A stretch of DNA of 64,000 nt, taken from the NCBI GenBank assembly GCA_949358305.1, contig OX442314.1, forward strand, positions 29,373,118-29,437,117, read 5' to 3'. Positions 42,129-53,147 of the stretch are shown here, one piece after another. Under the pieces are notes generated by a model. That model was given only the letters and a program-made list of their open reading frames with translations. It ran no database searches and had not been told where the DNA came from. Numbering within the stretch: the stretch's first letter is position 1; every line of letters starts with the position of its first letter. The position numbers and the translations under genes are program-made. This DNA is from Strigamia acuminata. Lineage: Eukaryota > Arthropoda > Chilopoda > Geophilomorpha > Linotaeniidae.

Positions 42129-45100
42129 GTCAACCGGCCTTTCGCGCAAAACGTCTGAAATCCAAACGACGCGCTTCACCTTTAATTAACTTGAAAGAGG
42201 ACAATCCTTCACAAGTTAATTCAACAACATCTCCTACTGTTATTACTCTTCCAGAGTATAAACCTGTAAGTAGTGTTACTTCTTCATCATCTTCCATCAT
42301 CACCCCAGCTACAAAGGCGGCAGATCTGCAGACTGCCGTTCCTGAGGCTGTGAAGGACAAATTGCCGAAATTAACAGATTTGCAACCTGTAATTTCGAAG
42401 AAAAACCCGAAAGTGACAATAGTGAGTAAAATTACTAAAACTTTACCAATAGTTAAGTCTACTTCCAGTGCAACAACGACTGAGGCTCCAAAGGAAGTGA
42501 TCTCTCCTATGAAGGTATCTTTCGTAATGTTGACGCCAGAGGAACTTAAAGAAACTCAAGAACCCATCATTGAGATAACGCGCGGGGATCGTTTGTGCAA
42601 GAAAGCACCTTGCGTAAAGATTTCCTGGGCTAATGTAGCTTGTACTGCGCTTCTGGACTCGGGCGCACAAACGTGTGTAATGAGTGAGGACGTGTTTCAA
42701 CAACTACACGAAAAAATGGGTTTAGACTTCGTGAATCTCCATGAGCGGGTGCAGGTCGCGTCTGGTGACATAGTAGATTCCACCAAGTCGATGCAGCTCG
42801 CTTTGCGCGCCCCAATAGGCATAATAAAATTCATTTGCATGGTTTTACCCGATGCCAAAATGGATATGCTCCTTGGACGTGATTTCTGCACAGCGGCCGG
42901 AATCGACATCGACCATGCGAGACAGCAGTGGAGCATGGTGGGCTCAAATGAGATTCGCAAATTCATGATTTATGAAGAAGCAAAAAAGTCAGAGTCAATT
43001 CTGATTTTGCCATTTGCGCCAGAAGAAACGCGGGATCCATCTAACCCACCGGCGGCCATTAGTGAGATCGTTCCGACGAAAATACTAAGGAAACCGGATC
43101 CGGTGAGTGAAATTAACTGCCTCCTCCTGGCGCATAGACCCTTGCAACAAGAAATATTCGAGTATCCACATGACGACGCGCAGTATCGAGTTAAACAAGT
43201 TCGCCATCGTACGCAGCGCGAATGGTCGAATATTTGGTCCCCAAAGAGGAAAGAAACTTCTAAAATTTCCTCCAATTTAAAAAAGACAATTTCATGTAAA
43301 TTAACTTTGAGTCAGTTTCGACGATTACGACGTTTACGACGAAAAATCAATGTTATTCGTCCAATTGCCAAACAACTCGTTGCGCAACGTGCTAAAGACA
43401 TCAATGCCAAGAAGGAGTCGAAAATCAGCATCTCTTCGATTGCGCAACCTGACAATGGTGGGAATAACTCCAAAATGAACATTAATGACATTAATTTTTT
43501 GCAGTACCAACCTAGTGGAGATCCGACCGATTTAGATTGGATTTACCACCAGTTGTGGAACCAATTAACAGTGCCACAGATAAAACTATTAATTAAAACA
43601 TTGCAGCCCATTTCGCAAATCTTTCGTGAAGAAATTGGTTTATGTAATAACACCGAGTACGAGGTGAACCTGAAACCGGATTTTCGTCCAATTCATGTCC
43701 CTGTGCGCCCGGTAAACCCTGCGAAAAAGGCGATAATTGATAAATATATCGACAAAAAGCTGCAGCAAGGTATTATTCGGCGATCCCAAAGTGATTGCGC
43801 CGTCGCTCCAGTCGTCGTACCCAAGAAGACCGGTGAATGGAGAACTGCTATGGATTTTCGCCCCATTAATGCGCAAACAATTCCGGACGTTTACCCACTT
43901 CCGGACATTGATAACATCTTCGCATATTTGGGAGGTGCGCATTGGTTTTCAATAATCGACGGACGCGAAGCTTTCCATCAGATCGGCGTGCGCAAAGGTG
44001 ACGAACGGTATTTAGCTTTTATAACACATCGAGGTTTATTCGAATATGTGCGCATGCCTTTCGGACCTATCAACGGACCCGCTACCCTCCAACGAGCGAT
44101 GAATAAGACTCTTGCAAAGTATCTTTACAAATTTGTATTTGTGTATATTGATGACGTGATTATTTTTAGTCGAACTTTCGAGGAACACGTGCAACATTTG
44201 CGCCTCGTTTTAGAGGAATTGTTCAACGCTGGATTCACCATGAACGCCAACAAAACTGAGCTTTGTCAAAAAAGACTCGAGGTTTTGGGACATATAGTGG
44301 AATCTGGCCAGATTACACCAAATCCAAAGAAAGTGGTTGCTATTCAAAATTATCCTGCGCCAACCAATTTGCGCGAATTACAACGATTTAAAGGCATGGT
44401 AGGTTATTACCAATCATTCATTGCAAATTTTTCCAAAATTAGCGAAGTTTTCCGACCATTGCTTAAAAAGGACGCAGTTTGGGTTTGGACAGATGCGCAG
44501 CAATTAGCATTCGAATATCTGAAAGACCAGATTGCGATACCGACACTAAAAAGACGTTTTCCCAGTTGGAAAAAACCATTTATACTGCAGACCGATGCTA
44601 GTTACTCTGGATTAGGTGCTGCTTTAATGCAACTTAACGATGAAGGTGTGAGAATTCCAATCGCATTTGCCTCTCGCGCATTAAACAGCGCTGAAAAGAA
44701 CTATAAGGTAACCGAAATCGAATGTTTAGCCGCGGTTTGGGGTGTCAAACGTTTTCGTGCATACCTCGAGATGATGCCATTCTACCTCGAGAGCGACCAT
44801 CAATCTCTTAAGTGGTTATTTCAGCAAAGGGAACCAACTGGACGTTTAGCCCGTTGGGTATTATCGTTAAGTGACTATAAATTCACGTTTTTGCACTGCT
44901 CAGGATGCAAAAATAAGGTAGCAGATGCACTGAGTCGAGCTCCTGTCGACCCACCTGAAGTCGACGATGAGGATGACAGCCCGGAGGTCGACGAGGCGTG
45001 CTACCTTGCCTATTTTGATGATTGCAACGAATGGCCGGCACTTAATATCATCAAGGAATTGCCAAAAGACATTAATTTGCAGTTTCGAAAGTTATTTAAA

Positions 45101-47788
45101 TCTAAATTTAAAAAAGTGCCTCTCATTGCAGCATCTTCACCGACTAAGAAGAAAAATAAGAAAAAATCTCTTATTCCTCGACCAACTGGTAAAGGGAAGG
45201 TGACTGGAAATGCGCCGACTTCAGGTGCGCAAATTCCATCTTCCACTGGCGTAGCTACTACTCCAACGAGGGCACCGCCGGTTACGATCCCTCCAGTTGC
45301 ACCAACGCCGATTGTGCAACCAACTGCAACACCAAGTGCATCAGTTCCAGTTGCGCAACCAACCTCACAAGTAAAAACTCCTAATTCATCACCAGTTCGT
45401 GTTTCAGTGCCTTTACGAACTCGTAGACAGCGCTCTTTAATTCCAATTCTGATAAAGAAACGAGGAAGACCACGTAAAATTGATATTGTACCAATTTTAT
45501 CTCCTCGTGCTAAACGTGCAATAGCCACACGGACTCGGGCTAGATTAAAGGATCCATCTTTAATTCCTAAAACACCACCATGGCTACCACCCAGGTATGC
45601 TGGAACTATCAAAAAATGGACATTTCCAAAGCTATTGAAATCACAGCAAGTAGGAAGGTTGAAGGCAGTGCGACGTAAATCCGCTATTCCTTCCCATGTG
45701 GTGAAACCCAAACCTAAAACTGTTTCAATTCCCCCACCCTTACCTATTATTACCCCTCCTGCAACTCCAATATCCATTCCTATTCCTAGTTCCACTCCAC
45801 CTTTAGCAATTATTCCAACCAAAATTCCTGCGCCAATAAATCCATCCAGTTTTAGAAAAAAGACTGCTTCGGCGCCATCACAATTGCCGACACCTGGAAC
45901 TTTGGTGGATAAAATACGACGTAATTTCCGTCGCATCACTGGAGTTCCTGCACCAATAATTCAACCTGATAGCCATCGAAGGCCCATTCCAAGACCTTCT
46001 CCTGAAATTCCAGATTTACCAACTCCTTCCCCAACACCTTCAATTCCTATCACTGATTTTCCTGTTATTTCTCCGCGTCAACCTTCTGAACCAGTGATGT
46101 ATGATGATGCAGCGGGACCATCAGGACAGCAAAGGCCAGAAGGATATACTTCGGACCCGGATTCTGATTCCGCATCGTCTGAGGATAGTTTTGGACCTAT
46201 TCATGACATGTCGCCACCGACAAGGAATTTTTATGCGCCTCCAACATCAGCGCAGAGAACTCCGTCGAGATTGCGTCCGCGACGGGAAAGGACAGTAATT
46301 GAGGATTCAAGGACTGAAGCAGAAAAGCAAGCCGAATTGGAGCACGATCCACCAATCGAACATCCTCCGTTCGAGCTGTTGCCTACTGCTGCTGAAATCA
46401 TTGCTGCGCAAAGACAGGACCCCTGGTCGCGTGAGTTGATATTTTATCTAACTGCCCAAATGTTACCACTTGATCCAGATGAGGCTGCTAAAATTGTGGC
46501 TGACGCGCAAGATTTCGGCATGTATAAAGAGATGTTATGTCGCTTCCCTCCTGTTCATATTAATGAAATTAGAAAGAGGCGCCAAATTTATCTCCCATTT
46601 GAACTTAGAGAAAGATATTTCCGCGCAATGCACTATCCTCCCGTAGTTGGGCATATGGGGCAAGAACGAACACTCCATCGCATTAAATCGCGCGTATTTT
46701 GGCCAAAAATGCGCGAAGATATTCGAACATGGATACAGGTTTGCGAAGCGTGTCAAAGAGCTAAACCCCTTAACAGGCTCCCATATGGAAAAATGATAAT
46801 GTCCAGATCGCGCCATCTTTTCTCTGCTATCTACATCGACTATTACGGCAAGAAACCTCGATCCACAGAGGGACATTGCTATGCCTTTGTGATGGTCGAC
46901 TCTGCTAGCCGATGGTTAGACGTGCGTTTAACCGAAAACTCAAATATAGCCACTACGGTGAAACAAATTCAGAAATTCTGTAAAAGATGGGGTTTTCCCA
47001 AGATAATTATCAGCGATAATGCGCCTGCTTTTCGCTCACCAGAATTTCGTAGCCAAATCCAGCAACTTGGCGCAATAAATAGATATACCGCCGCATATCA
47101 CCCGCAAGGTAATATTGCGGAGAGGCTTAACCAATCATTAAAGAACTGTATATTAGCATATATTGATGATGACCATACTAGATGGGACGTCAACATTGGC
47201 TATTTCGTGCTCGCGATTAATTCAGCGTATCAAATTTCTTTAAAGTATTCACCCTTTAAAATGGTAACAGGCCAGGAAGCTCGATTTCCGGGCGACCTAG
47301 ATAGCGACACGGATGACGGAGAACCGTTGCCGCCCGTGGAAGCTGAGAACTTGCACGAACATATGCGTAGAATGAGAGAAAGCGCGATTAACAACTTGCG
47401 CGAGTCCCAAATTCGACACAAAAAATGGTTCGATTTAAAACGGCGCCCCCATGACTTCCGTCCTGGCGACTGGGTAACTTTGCGCAATCGGCAACCTTCG
47501 TCTGCCGATAAACAATTCGCAGCAGGTTTACGCCAACGGACCGAAGGTGTATATATTATACATAGATTGGTGGGCCCCAATACAGTAATCCTAATGGATG
47601 AAAACGGCCAAAAAACCCAGCCTTATAATGTCGTAGAACTGCGACATTGGTTTTTTGCCGAGGCCAACTTTTTAACTTTAAAAGACGTTGAAATTATTGA
47701 TAAACATGTTGAAATTTTTGCTATCAATACTTTAGATATTTTTTCTGCCTATTTTCTTTCATTTCGGTCATTTTCTTTTATTTTCTAG
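42125..47788 (+). CDS. ORF2, Pol polyprotein, 1887 aa
   Basis: Domains in order: aspartic protease with LLDSGAQT (D178) and MLLGRDF; RT from about 510 with WRTAMDFRPIN and the catalytic YIDD at 674-677; RNase H at about 820-940 with TDASYSGLGAAL and ending VADALSRAP; a proline/serine/threonine-rich linker of about 500 residues (about 985-1480); and integrase with HYPPVVGHMG...CEACQRAK zinc part, D in IYIDYYG, D in SDNAPAF and E in NIAERLNQSLK, followed by a GDWV-containing C-terminal domain. The first 150 residues are disordered. The start ATG shares ATGA with the ORF1 stop, which suggests termination-reinitiation; a frameshift product is the alternative. The frame is intact. Confidence 0.93.
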   Translation: MSQPAFRAKRLKSKRRASPLINLKEDNPSQVNSTTSPTVITLPEYKPVSSVTSSSSSIITPATKAADLQTAVPEAVKDKLPKLTDLQPVISKKNPKVTIVSKITKTLPIVKSTSSATTTEAPKEVISPMKVSFVMLTPEELKETQEPIIEITRGDRLCKKAPCVKISWANVACTALLDSGAQTCVMSEDVFQQLHEKMGLDFVNLHERVQVASGDIVDSTKSMQLALRAPIGIIKFICMVLPDAKMDMLLGRDFCTAAGIDIDHARQQWSMVGSNEIRKFMIYEEAKKSESILILPFAPEETRDPSNPPAAISEIVPTKILRKPDPVSEINCLLLAHRPLQQEIFEYPHDDAQYRVKQVRHRTQREWSNIWSPKRKETSKISSNLKKTISCKLTLSQFRRLRRLRRKINVIRPIAKQLVAQRAKDINAKKESKISISSIAQPDNGGNNSKMNINDINFLQYQPSGDPTDLDWIYHQLWNQLTVPQIKLLIKTLQPISQIFREEIGLCNNTEYEVNLKPDFRPIHVPVRPVNPAKKAIIDKYIDKKLQQGIIRRSQSDCAVAPVVVPKKTGEWRTAMDFRPINAQTIPDVYPLPDIDNIFAYLGGAHWFSIIDGREAFHQIGVRKGDERYLAFITHRGLFEYVRMPFGPINGPATLQRAMNKTLAKYLYKFVFVYIDDVIIFSRTFEEHVQHLRLVLEELFNAGFTMNANKTELCQKRLEVLGHIVESGQITPNPKKVVAIQNYPAPTNLRELQRFKGMVGYYQSFIANFSKISEVFRPLLKKDAVWVWTDAQQLAFEYLKDQIAIPTLKRRFPSWKKPFILQTDASYSGLGAALMQLNDEGVRIPIAFASRALNSAEKNYKVTEIECLAAVWGVKRFRAYLEMMPFYLESDHQSLKWLFQQREPTGRLARWVLSLSDYKFTFLHCSGCKNKVADALSRAPVDPPEVDDEDDSPEVDEACYLAYFDDCNEWPALNIIKELPKDINLQFRKLFKSKFKKVPLIAASSPTKKKNKKKSLIPRPTGKGKVTGNAPTSGAQIPSSTGVATTPTRAPPVTIPPVAPTPIVQPTATPSASVPVAQPTSQVKTPNSSPVRVSVPLRTRRQRSLIPILIKKRGRPRKIDIVPILSPRAKRAIATRTRARLKDPSLIPKTPPWLPPRYAGTIKKWTFPKLLKSQQVGRLKAVRRKSAIPSHVVKPKPKTVSIPPPLPIITPPATPISIPIPSSTPPLAIIPTKIPAPINPSSFRKKTASAPSQLPTPGTLVDKIRRNFRRITGVPAPIIQPDSHRRPIPRPSPEIPDLPTPSPTPSIPITDFPVISPRQPSEPVMYDDAAGPSGQQRPEGYTSDPDSDSASSEDSFGPIHDMSPPTRNFYAPPTSAQRTPSRLRPRRERTVIEDSRTEAEKQAELEHDPPIEHPPFELLPTAAEIIAAQRQDPWSRELIFYLTAQMLPLDPDEAAKIVADAQDFGMYKEMLCRFPPVHINEIRKRRQIYLPFELRERYFRAMHYPPVVGHMGQERTLHRIKSRVFWPKMREDIRTWIQVCEACQRAKPLNRLPYGKMIMSRSRHLFSAIYIDYYGKKPRSTEGHCYAFVMVDSASRWLDVRLTENSNIATTVKQIQKFCKRWGFPKIIISDNAPAFRSPEFRSQIQQLGAINRYTAAYHPQGNIAERLNQSLKNCILAYIDDDHTRWDVNIGYFVLAINSAYQISLKYSPFKMVTGQEARFPGDLDSDTDDGEPLPPVEAENLHEHMRRMRESAINNLRESQIRHKKWFDLKRRPHDFRPGDWVTLRNRQPSSADKQFAAGLRQRTEGVYIIHRLVGPNTVILMDENGQKTQPYNVVELRHWFFAEANFLTLKDVEIIDKHVEIFAINTLDIFSAYFLSFRSFSFIF

Positions 47789-48495
47789 AAATAAAAAAAG
47801 GGAAAACAAAACAAAAAAAAAAAAAACCAAGTGTAATCCGGTGTAAATCTATCTTTACTACCTATTTTGTTTAAAAAACTATTTTTCCCTTCATTCTAAA
47901 TTTATTCATCCTAATTTTTATGTTTTATGTTATTTTATGTTTTCTTTATATTTTATATTTAATGTTTTGTGTTATGTATTTTATGTTTATACTCGGTCAC
48001 TCGAAAATAACTAAGTCCATTTCAATCAGGGACTATTTGTGTCACCAGAGTGCGCGATGCCAATTAACCTCTAAACAATAGCACGTGGCTATTTCCACAA
48101 TTCATTTAAATTATTCAATTAATATAATTTATGCGCACTTTATTTAAATTAATATTCTGTGCTCCGAATTATTACTTGTTTATCTCACCATCTTTATTTA
48201 ATCATTTTAAAACAAGAGTTTTGAGCAAAGACAACCTTCGTTAACTTCCGAATTCCAACACTGAATGTCGCCCTTCTATTGTAATTAGTTAGTGTTTAAC
48301 CTCGAACCTGACTTTATTACATGTGCGAGTTTTCAATCGTTCATCGAAGCTTCTCGAAGCAAGGTTTTACGACTTGTTACATTCCTAGGAGTATTCTTTA
48401 GTCCTCGTTGTTTGTTCCGTTCTGTGCGCGTTCGTGTTGTTGCGCTTTGTAATTGTGAGTATCGTTTGTCAAACGTATTATTCGTTCTGTGTATT

Positions 48496-48503
48496 TATAT
48501 AAG
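48496..48503 (+). promoter_or_regulatory. possible internal TATA box before ORF3
   Basis: TATATAAG lies 56 bp before the ORF3 ATG, a spacing like that of the host kinase genes in this window. An internal promoter is inference; splicing from the LTR transcript is the usual alternative. Confidence 0.35.
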
Positions 48504-48558
48504 CATTGCCTCCACCAACTTAGGCGCATTATATTATTCAACATATATCGAAACCAAC

Positions 48559-51330
48559 ATGGCGTTTTGTAATGAAGACTTCCCGGGAAGGAAATACCCT
48601 AAAAACTATCGAACACCGCCTTTACATGCGGCGGGTCCACCGAAGTTTCCACACAACCATCCCGACGATCCACTCGATGCTGGATTCCCCAACTACGAGA
48701 TATGTCCGGTATGCTCTGGTTACGGTAAAGAGATTGACCCGCCGAGGCCTGAATGCAAGTGCCGGGCGTGTGATGGTCGAGGGGACTTACGGCGCAATTT
48801 ACACATCGTTTGGATGCGCCAAATCTACGGTTGGGTGTTGAGGAGATATGAACAGGACCATGTGATTATCGTGAGTGTTACTTATCCGCCATTCCGTCCA
48901 CTAAACGGTAGTCCGGTGTCGATCCAGAGGTTCCGGACGATTCACTTCTGGTATTGGCACCGGGCGCAACGGGTTGCGCATACAAATCGCATTACACCAC
49001 GACAATGGATCTATCCGATGGCGGAAGTGGTACAACTCTTATATATTCAAGTGCCAAATTTACTCCAAGACGAGGTGGAAGGTTTAGCCCCCATGTTAAG
49101 GGAACAACATCTCGTCGACCAGATGCAATCCGCGACAATTCGCTATTTCCACCCATTTCCAGGGGATGCCTCGATGATGAGCGAGCAGGTGGAATTGGTT
49201 GCGGAAACACAAGGCGCCATGGACACCATAGATACGAATGATCAGTCGGTATTGCCCTATTTTACAGGAAATCGTCCTCCATGTTCAATCAACCGACGGG
49301 AGGATCGTACGGAGAAGCTTGCACAAAAGGTATTGGGTAAAATCGAGGACACGAAAATGCCTTTGCGACGTGACGAGACCAAGGACACCGATACGACCCG
49401 ATATCGTCCACAGCCATCCGAGGAGACCCTTGCGCAAGCAACAGCGCAGCTGGCCGGTTTATCCATCGATAATAACGGGGATGATGAGGACGACGACGAT
49501 TCCATGTTTACGAGTGTATCTACCCATTTTGATTTAGTTACGGCTACTAAAAATGAGAACTCAGATCCGCCCTGTGATTTGCGCTATTATTCTGGCCGTT
49601 CTACGCTGGGGAATGTGACTGAAAAAGAAATGGCGGAACTAACTCGTGCACATAATGAAGCAATCGCCCAGTGTCGCTCCAGCACTCCTCCAGTTCGGGA
49701 CAGCGAATCAAGTTTCAGTGTAACCCCGTCCATTTGTGGAGTGGCTCATGAGATTTTTGCAGAAACACCGACTGCGCAGGTCCAAGATGTCCGGAAGTTG
49801 GAGCGGAAAATAGCCGATCCACGGTTGTCCAATGTTTCATCCATGCAGCAACCCCGCGGACCACCACTCAGTGCACGACTCCCTCCAGCGATGCGGGAAC
49901 GATTTGCGCAATCGCCACAGAACGCGAATTTATCCGCATCATCTTTAAAATCAACTAATAATAATAATCTCAATTCCAACACAGGTGCCCGACCGAAGCT
50001 TTTAGCAAAGAAGAATATTCTCGTGACAACTGCGAGCGCTACTTCCACCACGGTGACGGCGGATAGGGCAACAGAGGCTCCCTCGTGTTCAACAACGAAG
50101 ATTTCGAACATTCCAGTGTCGACGCCTGGACCCATCACCTATGCGCAGTTACCATCGCGCAATGTTTCCACGACTACAAGGGCCGCTTCCACGCCAAGTA
50201 CGATTTCGGTCTCTTCTAGTCAGACTTCGACGCCGCCCCCTCGAGTGGCTCCTACCGAAGCCAGCACGACTATTGCCTCCGATGGGGCACAGGCTCTTGG
50301 AGACATTGCCTCTCATTGCGATCTGGCAGTTGACCGATACGGCGTAACAACAAAACCGGTAAATTCTCTAGAACTAATTCCTGATTTATTAGATGAATTC
50401 GAAGTCGAGGTCTGCGTAAAGGGGCCAGAAGTGTCTAAGACTCGATTTCATATGGAACGTAAAGGGTGGATTGCGCTTTTGGAACATATGATGGACAAAG
50501 ATTTTGAGATACTTCGTGTGGATTTCCGTCACATTCATGGTCAGATGAAGACTCGCATTCGCGATATGGCTGCTCAAGTATTGAGGCGGATGTCGGAATG
50601 CGATATCTACGATCATGATGGCGTTCTGGAGCAGTTAATTTGGATCATGCATGAGGAGATCTCGCGCATGATCTATCACATTCGGCGCCGTCGTGACTAC
50701 GAGCAAATGACCACCGAGCAACGTCAACGGGAGTACGAGCAGAAACATGCGGCGGAAAAAGCACGCGTTGCCGAGATCCATCGTGTTGAGGAGGAAAAGA
50801 AAGCGATCCAGGAAGCTAAGGAAGCGGAAGAAAAGCGATGCGCTGAGGAAACTCGTTTAAACGAATTGCGAGAGATGCTTCAAACTTCAGCTCACCATCA
50901 CGAATTTGCGCCATCCATTCCACCAGGTCCGGGTTTCTCGGGTTGGGATAATGCCTCACCCACAATTACTTTGGAACTTTTGCCTAGCTTGATGTCTCCA
51001 GCGGCTATCATCTGCAACTTCGCTAACGGTCGAGGTGAGTGCCTTCAATTTGGAATGTCAACACAAGCGCAACGACAACTTTTCCGTTCCCTCGCCGTTG
51101 CTGATTTGCGCATGCCCTTGGCCGAGGCAAATCCGTTATTAAATTTATTATATCGACGATATGGGGAGTTATTTCTCGACCATTGTCGGAACGAGATTAA
51201 CCGACGAGGTGCAGTTAACTTCCACGATGCGCAGCGCATAGTGGTGGAAATTGCGCTTAATATGATTAAATATTTCCGAATTCCTCGTCATCGCGAAATC
51301 TTGGAGAAGGATTTCGAACAACAATCCTAA
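48559..51330 (+). CDS. ORF3, unknown accessory protein, 923 aa
   Basis: The start chosen is the ATG at 48559 (AACCAACATGG); the frame is open further upstream but only from a GTG. Near the N-terminus CPVCSGYG and CRACDGRG form a paired CxxCxGxG motif of the kind that binds zinc in DnaJ proteins. A folded region follows (about to residue 250), then about 350 residues of low complexity rich in serine and threonine, a segment with LIPDLLDEFEVEVCVKG, a charged coiled coil (EYEQKHAAEKARVAEIHRVE and on), and a globular C-terminus (LFRSLAVADLRMPLAEANPL). No signal peptide, membrane segment or envelope motif is seen. It sits where env would be. I do not recognise a family. Confidence 0.85.
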   Translation: MAFCNEDFPGRKYPKNYRTPPLHAAGPPKFPHNHPDDPLDAGFPNYEICPVCSGYGKEIDPPRPECKCRACDGRGDLRRNLHIVWMRQIYGWVLRRYEQDHVIIVSVTYPPFRPLNGSPVSIQRFRTIHFWYWHRAQRVAHTNRITPRQWIYPMAEVVQLLYIQVPNLLQDEVEGLAPMLREQHLVDQMQSATIRYFHPFPGDASMMSEQVELVAETQGAMDTIDTNDQSVLPYFTGNRPPCSINRREDRTEKLAQKVLGKIEDTKMPLRRDETKDTDTTRYRPQPSEETLAQATAQLAGLSIDNNGDDEDDDDSMFTSVSTHFDLVTATKNENSDPPCDLRYYSGRSTLGNVTEKEMAELTRAHNEAIAQCRSSTPPVRDSESSFSVTPSICGVAHEIFAETPTAQVQDVRKLERKIADPRLSNVSSMQQPRGPPLSARLPPAMRERFAQSPQNANLSASSLKSTNNNNLNSNTGARPKLLAKKNILVTTASATSTTVTADRATEAPSCSTTKISNIPVSTPGPITYAQLPSRNVSTTTRAASTPSTISVSSSQTSTPPPRVAPTEASTTIASDGAQALGDIASHCDLAVDRYGVTTKPVNSLELIPDLLDEFEVEVCVKGPEVSKTRFHMERKGWIALLEHMMDKDFEILRVDFRHIHGQMKTRIRDMAAQVLRRMSECDIYDHDGVLEQLIWIMHEEISRMIYHIRRRRDYEQMTTEQRQREYEQKHAAEKARVAEIHRVEEEKKAIQEAKEAEEKRCAEETRLNELREMLQTSAHHHEFAPSIPPGPGFSGWDNASPTITLELLPSLMSPAAIICNFANGRGECLQFGMSTQAQRQLFRSLAVADLRMPLAEANPLLNLLYRRYGELFLDHCRNEINRRGAVNFHDAQRIVVEIALNMIKYFRIPRHREILEKDFEQQS

Positions 51331-53147
51331 ACGTGACTTTGTGTGCAGTTTGTTTGCAAATTGAAGTCGGGAGATCGTATTAATGGGCGTTTCGTAAAAT
51401 TCCTCCGCTTCGGCGTTGAGTTGAAGGACTTGATACGAGGATCCTGGTGATTTGCGAAGACTTTGTGCGCACATTAACCTACTATTCATCATTATTTTGT
51501 GTTTCCATCATATTTTCATCCCGAATTGTGTCCAAAATGCGCCGCCAGATCGTGGATCTCTGGTAAATGCCCTAATAAAACATCTCCGCATTTGTGCGTT
51601 GAGTTTGGGCTGGCCTGCATTTAAATATCTTCATGGTATCCACAACCAACATTCATCATCATCTTTAAATCTTCATCATTTTTTCCGCTCCGCCATGCGA
51701 TTCCATTGATGAGGCGCTCCGTAAAACATCTCTCGAGTTGGAGGACTTGATGGAACGAGCTATGGGCAGCGGTAGAGTGTTGATTTGAAGAACAAATAAT
51801 TATTATTAGTGTTTCATCATAAAGTGTTATTATGTTTTGCGCACGTTTTTCAATTGTGATAATTCTCACTGATAATTTATATTTTTGTTTAATTATTTTT
51901 ACGTTTTTAGCGCTTTAGAATCGGACAATTGGATCTTTAGTGCTACCATTATATTTTATTTAAGCGCAATTATGATTCTGATAATTTTTCTAGTTATATT
52001 ATTGAAATATTTATTTTAGTTTAATTATTTTGATATCTTTTTGTGCTATAATCATTCCAGAATTATCTTCATTTAATTATGATAATTTCTTCCGAAGTTT
52101 AGGAATTTAATTTTGTTTAATTTTTATTTCCATTGTTATTTTAGCGCAATTATTCTGGAATGATCCAAGTTAGTATTCAATGTTTGAATTTATTTAATGA
52201 ATGTTTTTTCTATGAATATTTAATATTTAATCAAGATTATTGTGATACTTTTTTGACCCTTCATTTACTTCTGTGATATTTGAAATCAACGTGTTTAATT
52301 CCGTGGCAATACGAGTAGTATTGTGCGCGCGGGTATTTGTTATGTTTTATAATCTTTTATATGTTTCTATTTTTCATTCCAATCATAGAATTAATAACCT
52401 AAATTATCCTTGCGCAAAGTTTCGCGCATCCATTTAAAAGTTCCTATTAACCTGAAATCATACTTACCTTATGCAGGTTGCATAAAGGATGTACCTTACC
52501 TTTGTTTTTGTTTGTTTTGCGCAATTACGCGCATCTTATCATAACATAATACCCAATTTGATATTAATAAATCCCATCCTGATTCTTGATAATTCTCATG
52601 TGTCGGCTCTTTATTTTTGTTTAATTTAAAATTGTTTATTCGATGATTTTTATACGAGAAGCAGAAGTTTGTTTATACAAAAAAGTAAAAGTGTTTAAAA
52701 TTTTTATTTCATAAATTGTTTGGGTAAAATGTATAGACTCTCGTCCGTCCTGGGTATCGTCGGCCCCTTTAGGTTTAGTGTTCGCCCTCCTTGTGTCGTC
52801 CCTGTTCGTCTTGTGATTTCGAGTAGAATGATTTAAAATTTACCATTGTGACTTTACAAAAAATCTTAGTTTCAATTTGCTTTTGAAAGCCATGGTGATT
52901 TATTAATTCTTTATCTTTAATAATTTAATTGATTTTTGATATTTAATCTAGTATTGTTTAACTTTTATTTATCATTTTGACAGAATTGTTAAGTCCTTGC
53001 ACAGACGTGCATCATTTTTTGTTTAATTTATTTAATTTATTTTTTGAAAATTTGTATAGTTTTTGCGCATGACGCATTATTATTGTATGACTTTCCTTGT
53101 CTCTTATCCTTTTATTCCCTTCGATAAATCTCGAATAATAAAAGCCT
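51331..53147 (+). other. long noncoding 3' region of the 14.45-kb element
   Basis: About 1.8 kb of AT-rich DNA between ORF3 and the purine tract. Open frames are short and unremarkable. GCGC words (GCGCAATTA, GCGCGGG) persist. Its length is unusual for a retrotransposon and may hold packaging or RNA-processing signals, which I cannot show. Confidence 0.6.

Noticed and set aside
45010-45939. 309-codon frame antisense to the Pol linker
   Set aside because: It mirrors the proline-rich low-complexity stretch of ORF2 and has no independent motif.
48292-48558. 89-residue N-terminal extension of ORF3
   Set aside because: It begins with GTG, covers a TATA-like site, and the ATG at 48559 has a better context; it is more likely leader.
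48292-51330. ORF3 as a retroviral envelope
   Set aside because: There is no signal peptide, transmembrane helix, cleavage site or fusion-type segment, and the protein is largely disordered and soluble-looking.
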